A stretch of DNA of 64,000 nt from an uncultured Acetobacteroides sp. (lineage in GTDB: Bacteria > Bacteroidota > Bacteroidia > Bacteroidales > ZOR0009): positions 1,302,001 through 1,366,000 of the forward strand of contig NZ_OY782755.1 in NCBI RefSeq assembly GCF_963678165.1, given 5' to 3'. Positions 43,908-51,263 of this stretch are shown piece by piece. Within the stretch, counting starts at the first letter, position 1; the number at the start of each line of letters is the position of its first letter. The notes beneath the pieces were generated by a model that was given only the letters and a program-made list of their open reading frames with translations, ran no database searches and was not told where the DNA came from. The position numbers and the translations under genes are program-made.

Positions 43908-44771
43908 ATGAACCATAAAAGATCAGATATTGAAGACCGGCAACGCTTAGATGAGCAAACAGAGATGCTGCTAAAGCAGTTCTCCGTTCCAGCAAAGCGT
44001 TCAAAAGAGGAGGCATGGGCGGCACTCAACAGCGCTATTGCCTCTCAACCTAAAACGAAGCGTCGTTGGCTTACACCTACGATAACGTGGACGGTGGCTG
44101 CTAGTTTTGCATTGCTTGTTGCAGTTGGCTCTCTTATCATGACACATACTACCCATGTTGCTAGTGCAAAAGGCGAACATCTGGCAGTAGTTTTACCCGA
44201 TGGTTCAAATGTCCTTCTAAATTCAGAATCGCAGCTTAGCTACCAAAAGTATATGTGGTGGCGAAAACGCGAAGTAACGCTTAAGGGTGAAGGCTATTTT
44301 AAGGTTATGAAGGGGCGTCGTTTCGAAGTTAGAACAGGAAAGTTTGTAACATCAGTTTTAGGAACAACCTTTAACGTTTTCGCTCGTGATAATGAGGTTC
44401 GCGTTTGCTGCTTTACCGGAAAAGTAGGGGTGCGCGAGGTTACAAGTGGCTCTCATACTATACTAACGCCAGGATTAGGAGTTGGTAGTGATGGAAACAC
44501 TTTAGGAAGCGTTGAAAAGATATCGGAAAAGCAAAAAGGCTGGACAAAAGGAGAGTTTTACTTTACCGATGTTCCACTTGATGATGTTTTCGCAGAAATA
44601 GAGCGTCAGTTTAATGTCAAAGTAAGCTGTGCTGGTTGCGAGAACCGACGCTATAGCGGCTATTTTAATGATAAGAGCTTGAGCCAGGCGCTAGAGTTGG
44701 TTTGCGTTCCAATGCAACTAGAGTACAAAGTTGCCTCGAATGGCGAGGTAGAGGTAAATCCTGCCGATTAG
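43908..44771 (+). CDS. FecR-family anti-sigma regulator
   Basis: 287 residues from this start (ATG at 43893 is an alternative). Cytoplasmic N-terminus, one membrane segment (TITWTVAASFALLVAVGSLI), a FecR domain (AVVLPDGSNVLLNSESQLSY, EGYFKVMKGRRFEVRTG, TSVLGTTFNVFA) and a C-terminal STN-like DUF4974 domain (FYFTDVPLDDVFAEIERQF). It would bind the sigma factor inside and the transducer STN domain outside. It is encoded after, not before, the receptor, which differs from the common sigma-fecR-receptor order. Confidence 0.92.
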   Translation: MNHKRSDIEDRQRLDEQTEMLLKQFSVPAKRSKEEAWAALNSAIASQPKTKRRWLTPTITWTVAASFALLVAVGSLIMTHTTHVASAKGEHLAVVLPDGSNVLLNSESQLSYQKYMWWRKREVTLKGEGYFKVMKGRRFEVRTGKFVTSVLGTTFNVFARDNEVRVCCFTGKVGVREVTSGSHTILTPGLGVGSDGNTLGSVEKISEKQKGWTKGEFYFTDVPLDDVFAEIERQFNVKVSCAGCENRRYSGYFNDKSLSQALELVCVPMQLEYKVASNGEVEVNPAD

Positions 44772-44793
44772 TAATTTTTTTAATCACATTCTT

Positions 44794-45594
44794 ATGAAAA
44801 AACTGTTCTGGGTCTTAGCGGCTGCAGCAGCCCTCTCTATGTCTTCTTGCCAAAAGGAAGATACTGCTTCAACGATTAACGCAAATGAGGAAACCGCCAT
44901 TGATGGCGACCAGGTAGATGGAATCTATGACGAGGTTGCTAGCGAGGTAGATCAGGTTACCCTTGGTTTAAAGTCGGATATTGCTCCTGAAAGTTCGGGC
45001 ACCCGAACCGTTACTACTGCTAACAATAACGACGGCACATACACCAAAACGGTGACCTTTGCCAACTGGAAGATTGGGAAGAATCAGCGCTGGATGAAGA
45101 ATGGGCAGATTATTATCAACGTAAACGTAACCACTCTAACCCGTACAGTTACCTTTAACAACTTCACCATTAATGGGCGCAAGATTGAGGGAACTAAGAT
45201 AATGGTGCTGAATCCTCAAACTAACACCCTTACCATAACCCTAAAAGATGGGAAGGTGACATTTGCTGATGGTACTACCTATACCCAGGCTTTCACTAAG
45301 GTATGGACTAAGGTCGCAGGTGTTGATACCCCTCTTAATGTATGGGACGATGAGTACGATATCACGGTGGATGCTACTGGCGTAAACCGTCGAGGTAAAG
45401 CTTACACTGAAACGACTACTACTCCGTTGCATCTAAAAACAATTTGGCCGGTATTTGTTTCGGGAGAAGTTACTCGGGTTGTTGATAGCATGCATACCAT
45501 TGTTACCAACTATGGCGCCGGCACAGAAGATTTCCTTGTGACCATTACGGTTGATGGAGTATCTAAAGAGGTTAATCTGCTTGATAAAAAGTAG
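44794..45594 (+). CDS. Lipoprotein of the sigma/TonB operon
   Basis: 266 residues with a lipoprotein signal (LAAAAALSMSSC, Cys at about 19). The mature part is Thr/Asn/Val-rich beta structure (TVTTANNNDGTYTKTVTFAN, TLTRTVTFNNFTINGRKI, TLTITLKDGKVTFADG). No known family recognised and no similarity to SusD. It sits 22 nt after the fecR-like gene and before a terminator, so it probably belongs to the same operon as a ligand-binding or structural surface component. Confidence 0.75.
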   Translation: MKKLFWVLAAAAALSMSSCQKEDTASTINANEETAIDGDQVDGIYDEVASEVDQVTLGLKSDIAPESSGTRTVTTANNNDGTYTKTVTFANWKIGKNQRWMKNGQIIINVNVTTLTRTVTFNNFTINGRKIEGTKIMVLNPQTNTLTITLKDGKVTFADGTTYTQAFTKVWTKVAGVDTPLNVWDDEYDITVDATGVNRRGKAYTETTTTPLHLKTIWPVFVSGEVTRVVDSMHTIVTNYGAGTEDFLVTITVDGVSKEVNLLDKK

Positions 45595-45611
45595 CAGGAG
45601 TCAATAAAAAG

Positions 45612-45648
45612 GAAAGGGATGAGTTAACTGTTCATCCCTTTCTTGCTT
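45612..45648 (+). terminator. Intrinsic terminator of the sigma/TonB operon
   Basis: GAAAGGGATGA and TCATCCCTTTC arms around a 9-nt loop, followed by TTGCTT. Confidence 0.8.
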
Positions 45649-45693
45649 ATATGGTCGAAATCTATGATTTTTGCTTAACCAAAAGCAAAAATC

Positions 45694-46101
45694 ATGGAAA
45701 CTGTAAAAACAACTTATTTAGGCGATTTGCGTACTGAGGCTACCCACGTTCGTTCGGGTAAGAAAATCACCACCGATGCGCCTATAGACAATCAGGGAAA
45801 GGGAGAGTTCTTCTCGCCTACCGACTTGCTGGCAGCCGCTTTAGGTAGCTGCATGCTTACAATAATGGGAATTGCTGCTCGTACGCATGGTTTTGATATT
45901 GACGGAACTGATGTGAGCATAACTAAAGTCATGGGAACCAATCCCCGTAGAGTTGTAGAAATTATCGTGGAACTAAACTTTCCCCATTGCTATCCTGAAA
46001 AGTACAGAAGGATTATTGAACTTTCAGCGAAGGAATGCCCGGTTGCCAATAGCCTTCATCCAGAACTGAAGCAAACCGTTGTCTTCAACTATAAGGGATA
46101 G
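45694..46101 (+). CDS. OsmC-family protein
   Basis: 135 residues. The fold-defining segments are present: FFSPTDLLAAALGSCMLTIMG (with the first conserved Cys) and SAKECPVANSLHPELKQTV (second Cys). These two cysteines are used for peroxide reduction in OsmC/Ohr proteins. This is the YhfA/OsmC-like branch, where activity on organic hydroperoxides is likely but not assured. Monocistronic. Confidence 0.88.
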   Translation: METVKTTYLGDLRTEATHVRSGKKITTDAPIDNQGKGEFFSPTDLLAAALGSCMLTIMGIAARTHGFDIDGTDVSITKVMGTNPRRVVEIIVELNFPHCYPEKYRRIIELSAKECPVANSLHPELKQTVVFNYKG

Positions 46102-46451
46102 GGCAGATTTGAAGGTGCTAATGAGGGGTGATGTTTTTGATTAAAGCTAATTAGCACTTTTGGATGTGGACTTGCTTGCGCGTTGGCATTGATGTGTAGC
46201 GTTTTTTGCCATACCGTGCCATAATTCCAATTCGAAGAAAAACGCTGATGTTGAAGGTTTGTTTCGTTGCAAACGTTTGTATTTAATATTTCCCTATTAT
46301 ATTGGAATAACAAATGCAAAAAATGTAGAAAATAGCAATATTGCAAGCGAACATTTAGGGAAGACTCGGTGTTGATAATATCGTAAATACCACAAAATGA
46401 AGGTTTAGTTTTCGTTAACCTAGTTTTAGTCGAGTTAGGATTAACATCAGC
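46102..46451. other. Non-coding spacer, no gene recognised
   Basis: AT-rich. GTGCTAAT (46115-46122) and ATTAGCAC (46150-46157) can pair as a loose hairpin that may terminate the OsmC transcript. Nothing else recognised before the promoter at 46452. Confidence 0.4.
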
Positions 46452-46586
46452 TACCTTTGTAATCGAAAATCAGTTGAGACTAGTTTTTTCATAGGTTAAG
46501 TTTTAGGTTAGGTGTTAAATGTGTCTGAAGATTTAGGTTAGGTTTAGCAAAAGGAACGAAGTGATTTCGTTCCTTTTGTGTTTTTA
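46452..46586 (+). ncRNA. Candidate small RNA with own promoter and terminator
   Basis: TACCTTTG at 46452-46459 is a clean -7 element with no ORF behind it. About 120 nt downstream is a strong hairpin (AAAAGGAACGAA/TTCGTTCCTTTT, 46549-46576) with a T-rich tail. Within the predicted transcript the 12-mer TTTAGGTTAGGT occurs twice (46502 and 46532), with related TAGGTTAAG before it. No family recognised; it could equally be a spurious promoter in a spacer. Confidence 0.4.
46549..46586. terminator. Hairpin terminator shared with the C1 peptidase gene
   Basis: AAAAGGAACGAA and TTCGTTCCTTTT arms with T-rich flank; lies 13 bp beyond the peptidase stop on the opposite strand. Confidence 0.8.
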
Positions 46587-46598
46587 TACGGTTTGAAC

Positions 46599-47984
46599 CT
46601 AGAACATAGGATCCCAAGGTGGAAGAACTACAGGCTTCTGATCAAGAACCTTTAGAATTTCGGGCTTGATGAACTTCTTTAGCGTAACCATTCGGAACAT
46701 GTACTCGCTGAACCAGCTGTCGGTAAAGGTGAGGTATCCGTTGTGGCCGCTCGATGCACCCCAGCTGTTTTCGAACTGCCATTTGGTTGGCTTCTCATTC
46801 TTATCCACATCAACGGCAACGATGGCCATTCCGTGCGACGATCCGCTTTCGCCGGTCATTATTCGTTGCTTCTTATCCATACCGAACTTTATGCCGTAAA
46901 GGGCCTCGTAATCGTAGTTCTCGAGGGCGCTAACGCCGTCGGCGCTATTGAGGAACTTGCCTACGTCTACGCCTCCGTAAACGGCTTCGTTGCCCTTAAT
47001 GGATTCGAGGGCAATTTGCTTTAGGTCTTCGACAGGTAGGTTGATGTAGCACCAGTTGATGCCATCCTGAGCATTCCTGTAATTTTCTATCTCGTAGAGC
47101 TTGTAGTAGGGGCGGGTAGGGTCGTTCATCATCATCACGTAGTCGCCAACCTTTACGTCGGGAAGGACGGCGTGGTAGAAGCTGATGGGGGTGTAGGTTT
47201 GGAGGTCGCTAATGGCTCCATCTTTCTTCTTATACCTCCAGTCGAAGGTAGTTGGTGGCTCGCCGAGGTTGAGGGCTAGAATGCGGTACACCTCGCCAAG
47301 CATGGTGGCCTTTTGCGCTTCGATGGCGCTTGGCTTTGCCTTTTTTGCAACCATGTCGCGGAGGGTAAGCCCATCCTCGCGAAGTCGGCTCTTTAGGATG
47401 CTTCCCATCGCAGAGGTGTTGCTGCTTGTGTTGGTTTCGGGCATTACGCTTTTGGGCACCAAGCCGTACTTATCCACTAGGTTGATGAAGCCTGCCCAAG
47501 TTCCTCCATCGTCAACGGGCGACTTGAAGTACCATTCTACCCTGCGGTCGTCCATGGGGCTGGTGGCGGTGGCGATAACGTTTTCGAGGAAGAGGTTGGA
47601 CTTTTCGAGCAGGTCGTAGAAGTAGAGGTAGCTCTGCGAGAACTCGAACTCCGACACGTTTAGCTGCTTGATGGCCTTTGGACGGAACAGGTTTAGGCTG
47701 GTAAACATCCAGCATCGGCCCGAACTCTTTTGGTCGGTGATGCCCGAAACATCGACCTTGTACTTGAAGAGGTGGTCGATTTTGCCCTCGAAGGCGTTGT
47801 TCTCGGCCAACTTCTTGGCGTCGACGTGGGTGAGGGCGTTGGTGATGGCGCGGGTGCTGGGGTCGTTGGCGTTGTACGTCTTCTTAATCTGGTCGAGCAT
47901 ATCCTTGGATATCCCCTTGTTGGGTTGCGCGACTGCGGCAAGGCTTAGCAGCGATGCTACCCCAATTAGTAACGATTTTTTCAT
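46599..47984 (-). CDS. Exported C1 aminopeptidase (bleomycin-hydrolase type)
   Basis: 461 residues. Catalytic Q85 and C91 (DQKSSGRCWMF), catalytic H in GSSHGMAIVAV and N in FENSWGASSGHNGY define the C1B papain-like aminopeptidase family (PepC/bleomycin hydrolase). Unlike the cytosolic enzymes, this one has a signal peptide (MKKSLLIGVASLLSLAAVAQ), placing it in the periplasm, where it likely trims peptides. The start at 47984 gives that signal peptide; an in-frame ATG at 48008 is less likely. Confidence 0.92.
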   Translation of the reverse strand: MKKSLLIGVASLLSLAAVAQPNKGISKDMLDQIKKTYNANDPSTRAITNALTHVDAKKLAENNAFEGKIDHLFKYKVDVSGITDQKSSGRCWMFTSLNLFRPKAIKQLNVSEFEFSQSYLYFYDLLEKSNLFLENVIATATSPMDDRRVEWYFKSPVDDGGTWAGFINLVDKYGLVPKSVMPETNTSSNTSAMGSILKSRLREDGLTLRDMVAKKAKPSAIEAQKATMLGEVYRILALNLGEPPTTFDWRYKKKDGAISDLQTYTPISFYHAVLPDVKVGDYVMMMNDPTRPYYKLYEIENYRNAQDGINWCYINLPVEDLKQIALESIKGNEAVYGGVDVGKFLNSADGVSALENYDYEALYGIKFGMDKKQRIMTGESGSSHGMAIVAVDVDKNEKPTKWQFENSWGASSGHNGYLTFTDSWFSEYMFRMVTLKKFIKPEILKVLDQKPVVLPPWDPMF

Positions 47985-48104
47985 CGGTATACAGTTATCA
48001 TTAATCATTCCGAAGCGAGAGCAGATGCGCTTTCTCGCGCTTCAAAAGAAGGTAATTCTTGCTACAAATCCTATAAGAAGGTGGGGGTGATGGATAATGA
48101 ATGG

Positions 48105-48480
48105 GAGAGGCGCGTTTGAAACTCGGGTGTGCGGGGAATCGGTATCGGACGACTAGTTGGAGGTATCGGACATGTGGAAATGGATATCTACCGGGTGGGT
48201 GGAGGCATCGTACATGTGGGTGGAAGCATCGGACGGGTGGATATCGGTATCGGACGACTAGTTGGAGGTATCGTACATGTGGAAATTGGCATCTACCTAG
48301 TGGGTGGAGGCACGAAGAGACGCGTTTGAAACGCGTCTGTACGAGTAATTGATATCGGACGACTAGTTGGAGGTATCGTACATGTGGAAATCGATATCTA
48401 CCGGGTGGGTGAAGGCTGGTAGAGCCGCGTTTCAAACGCGGCTGCACAGAAAATCGGCATCTGCCGGGGAGATGATAGTG
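48105..48480. repeat. Modular array A5, 21-bp units with palindrome blocks
   Basis: Units of 21 bp start at 48143, 48164, 48185, 48206, 48227, 48248, 48269, 48290, then 48353, 48374, 48395 and 48458, all on one 21-bp phase. Types follow array A4 (33 kb): E-F-B-C-D-E-F-B, then a 42-bp block, then E-F-B, then another 42-bp block. Each 42-bp block contains a 21-bp perfect palindrome (48318-48338 and 48423-48443, 105 bp apart) and occupies the place of the C-D pair. A decayed palindrome lies at 48105-48128. The array separates the C1 peptidase start from the tilS 3' end. Confidence 0.92.
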
Positions 48481-48511
48481 GAGGTGGCGGATATGTGGAG
48501 AAGGTGCGAGA

Positions 48512-48567
48512 AGACGCGTTTTAAACGCGTCTGTACAGGTAGAGACGTGTTTGAAACACGTCTCTAC
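48512..48567. repeat. Two further palindromes of the AGACGCG family
   Basis: 48512-48532 has arms AGACGCGTTT and AAACGCGTCT around one base. 48539-48567 has 14-bp perfect arms (GTAGAGACGTGTTT / AAACACGTCTCTAC). The second overlaps the 3' end of tilS and supplies its stop codon (48564-48566). Confidence 0.9.
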
Positions 48568-49901
48568 GCCATCAGGGTTGCGATGTAGGCCGATTCGGTT
48601 TGGTCGGTGAGCTTGTAGCGGTCGTCGATGCGGCGGCCAACAATCCACACGATGTCGCTGCCCGAGCAGAGCAGCCACTGGTTTTCCTTATCGAGGATGG
48701 ACATCTTCTGGTCGATGAAGAAGTCACTTAGCTTCTTTGTGCCCTTCATCCCAAGGGGGACGAACTCGTCGCAGCTTTTCCACCGGCGCAGGGTGAGGGG
48801 GAAGCGGAGCTTGCCCAGGTCGAGGCAGGCGGTGGTGGGCCGCTTATCAATTTGAAATGGTACGGACGTATCTAGGGCATCGAACTTCAGCTTAACAGGG
48901 CTGCTGATGGAGCTGCAATCGGCATCAATCTGATAAATATTATCGGCTTTGTCCTTTTTGATGGGCGAGAGGATGAGGTGGTCGCGGTCGCGCACGAGCA
49001 GGTGGCTGGGGCTAAGGAACTGGCGCCCCGATTCGCCGCTTTCTATCGAGTGGATGATGCCTTCGGTTTGGGTGCTGTTGAAGCCGTACTCGCACAGGAA
49101 TTCGTAGAGCAGCAGCGAGGCGTTACGGTTGAACTTTAGCTTGCGGATGCTGACGCGGAGCTCGTCGGCGGTGGCGGCTACGGCATCACGCTTGAAGCTG
49201 TTAACCTCCTGGGTTACCAAATCTTCGACCAGCTGAAGCCTGGCGATGTTGTCGAGCATGGTTTGGTTGAAGGAGGGGTTGATGATCTTTAGCTGGGGGA
49301 TGACGTTGTGGCGGATGCGGTTGCGGGCGTACTTGTCCTTGGCGTTGGTGGAGTCTTCGCGAAACTCGATTTGGTGATGCCTGGCGTACTCCTCGATTTC
49401 GCAGCGGGGGGCGAAGAGCAGCGGGCGAACCACCCGCCCGGTCTTAGGCTTGATGCCCGTGAGCCCCTTGATGCCGGTGCCTCGGGTTAGGTTGAGGAAG
49501 AAGGTTTCGGCAACGTCGTCGGCGTTATGGGCGATGGCGATGTACTGGTAGTTTTCGGTGTTGCAGAGCTGCTTGAACCACTCGTAGCGGAGCCTGCGGG
49601 CCGCCATCTGGATGGATTCCCCCTCTTTTTCGGCCTCGCGCTCGGTGTCGAAGCGGATGTAGTAGCCCTCGATGCCGAAGCGCTGCTGGAGGCTGCGCAC
49701 GTGGCGCTCGTCGCCATCCGACTCCTCGGCGCGTAGACCGAAGTTGCAGTGCGCTATGGCAACGGTATACCCCTGGCTCACCAGGAGGTGGAGCAGGGTG
49801 GTGGAGTCAATCCCTCCGCTGATGGCAACCAGAATTCGATCGTCCTTGTCGAACAGCTCGTTGTGCGCTACGAAGCTGTGAAATCGTGATGCAAGTGGCA
49901 T
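48564..49901 (-). CDS. tilS: tRNA(Ile)-lysidine synthase
   Basis: 445 residues. PP-loop SGGIDS (28-33) and the N-type ATPase domain to about 210 (YIAIAHNADDVAETFFLNLT, RGTGIKGLTGI), then the TilS C-terminal tRNA-binding domains. The enzyme modifies C34 of the AUA-reading tRNA and is essential. The start is the ATG at 49901; the earlier in-frame codon at 49910 is TTG. A TACCTTTA promoter-like sequence (49919-49926) lies just upstream, overlapping the end of pabB. The stop codon lies inside a palindromic repeat. Confidence 0.95.
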   Translation of the reverse strand: MPLASRFHSFVAHNELFDKDDRILVAISGGIDSTTLLHLLVSQGYTVAIAHCNFGLRAEESDGDERHVRSLQQRFGIEGYYIRFDTEREAEKEGESIQMAARRLRYEWFKQLCNTENYQYIAIAHNADDVAETFFLNLTRGTGIKGLTGIKPKTGRVVRPLLFAPRCEIEEYARHHQIEFREDSTNAKDKYARNRIRHNVIPQLKIINPSFNQTMLDNIARLQLVEDLVTQEVNSFKRDAVAATADELRVSIRKLKFNRNASLLLYEFLCEYGFNSTQTEGIIHSIESGESGRQFLSPSHLLVRDRDHLILSPIKKDKADNIYQIDADCSSISSPVKLKFDALDTSVPFQIDKRPTTACLDLGKLRFPLTLRRWKSCDEFVPLGMKGTKKLSDFFIDQKMSILDKENQWLLCSGSDIVWIVGRRIDDRYKLTDQTESAYIATLMA

Positions 49902-49918
49902 TCCCTTCAATTTTCGAG

Positions 49919-49926
49919 TAAAGGTA
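49919..49926 (-). promoter_or_regulatory. -7 promoter element (TACCTTTA) of tilS
   Basis: TAnnTTTA on the minus strand between pabB and tilS, 17 nt before the tilS ATG. Confidence 0.5.
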
Positions 49927-49931
49927 GCAGC

Positions 49932-51224
49932 TTAATCGTTATGTTGCCCGCTTTTTTTGCCCAATACCTCCATGATGGCCTTGGCTTTTACGAGGCACTC
50001 GTTGTACTCCGCTTCGGGATCGGAGCTAAAGGTGATGGCGCCGCCAACCGAGAACGAGAGGTAGCGCGCCGGCTGGTTGTAGAGTATGCTGCGGATAACC
50101 ACGTTGAAGTCGAAGCTGCCCGATGGGGTGAAGTAGCCAACGGCTCCGGAGTAGAGCCCGCGCTTGGTGCTCTCGAACTGTTCGATGAGCCGCATGGCGC
50201 TAACCTTGGGCGCACCCGTCATCGATCCCATGGGGTAGGCATCGCGGATGACCTCCACGCCGCTGATGCCCTCCTTAACCTCCGACTCTACCGTCGAGAT
50301 CATCTGGAAAACTTGGCGAAAGGGGTATATGCCGAACAGTTCGGTGACGGTTACCGACCCATCTCGGGCCGTTCGCGAGAGGTCGTTCCTAACCAGATCA
50401 ACGATCATCACATTTTCCGCCTGCTCCTTGGGGTTGCTCCGAAGCTCCTGCTTTAGCATTTCATCTTCGGCGGGGGTGCTTCCCCGGCGGATGGTTCCCT
50501 TTATGGGCTGCGAGATAACGCGGCTGCCCTGCTTAAGCAGGAACCGTTCGGGCGATGCGGATATGAGGTACCTGTCGTGCAGCTTGTAGAAGCAGGCGAA
50601 TGGGGTTGGCGATACGGTTGACAGCTCGATGTAGGTGGTCAGCGGGTCGATGTCGGCAGCAGCTGCGAAGAACTCCTGGCAGAAGTTCATCTCGTAGATG
50701 TCGCCTCGGCGGATGTGCTCCTTAATCTGCTTTACGGAGTCGATGTACTCGCTGTGGCTAATCCGGCTCTCCACCGCTAGCGGTTTGTGGGGCTTCGCCT
50801 CGAACGGGCATCGGCTTATTTCATCAAGGATAGAGGCGCTGTCTCTGTCCGACTTTAGAACCGTAAAATTCCCAGCGCAGTCTACGGCAACGATATGCTT
50901 TGGAATGAAGAAGTGGATGTCGGGGAAGCCTACGTTATCGAGGTTCGAAGAGGTGAGATCCTCCACGTAGTTCTTAAGGTCGTAGCCCAGAAATCCGAAG
51001 GCGTACTGGTTGCGTACGAAGGTCTCCAGCTCGCGGAATGGAGCCTCCGACTCGCACATTTCAGCATCCACATCGGCAGCCAGAACTAGCGCGTATTGGC
51101 TGAATTCTGTTTCAACAGGATTTTGGGATAGCCCGTTGCTATCGATCAGCGCAAAGATGCCGAATTGGTTTCCCCAGGAGAGTAGCCGCTTTTTTGCTTC
51201 AAGAATCATTTCCGAGACATTCAT
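49932..51224 (-). CDS. pabB: Aminodeoxychorismate synthase component I
   Basis: 430-residue chorismate-utilising enzyme for 4-aminobenzoate (folate) synthesis. The catalytic core shows QPIKGTIRRG, VDLVRNDLSRTA, YPFRQVFQMISTVE, PMGSMTGAPKVSAM and FSVGGAITFSSDPEAEY. The lysine in PIKGT is the residue that separates PabB from anthranilate synthase TrpE (PIAGT). No glutaminase (PabA) gene is adjacent. The promoter element at 51229-51236 sits five bases before the ATG, so the mRNA may be leaderless, or the true start may be the ATG five codons on. Confidence 0.9.
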   Translation of the reverse strand: MNVSEMILEAKKRLLSWGNQFGIFALIDSNGLSQNPVETEFSQYALVLAADVDAEMCESEAPFRELETFVRNQYAFGFLGYDLKNYVEDLTSSNLDNVGFPDIHFFIPKHIVAVDCAGNFTVLKSDRDSASILDEISRCPFEAKPHKPLAVESRISHSEYIDSVKQIKEHIRRGDIYEMNFCQEFFAAAADIDPLTTYIELSTVSPTPFACFYKLHDRYLISASPERFLLKQGSRVISQPIKGTIRRGSTPAEDEMLKQELRSNPKEQAENVMIVDLVRNDLSRTARDGSVTVTELFGIYPFRQVFQMISTVESEVKEGISGVEVIRDAYPMGSMTGAPKVSAMRLIEQFESTKRGLYSGAVGYFTPSGSFDFNVVIRSILYNQPARYLSFSVGGAITFSSDPEAEYNECLVKAKAIMEVLGKKSGQHND

Positions 51225-51228
51225 GCCG

Positions 51229-51236
51229 CAAATGTA
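51229..51236 (-). promoter_or_regulatory. -7 promoter element (TACATTTG) abutting pabB start
   Basis: TAnnTTTG on the minus strand, four bases upstream of the ATG at 51224. Confidence 0.6.
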
Positions 51237-51263
51237 CGTAAAGGCACCCAAAGGCGAGGGTGG

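Noticed and set aside
49932-51224. Anthranilate synthase component I (trpE)
   Set aside because: The core reads PIKGT, the PabB form, and no tryptophan genes are nearby.
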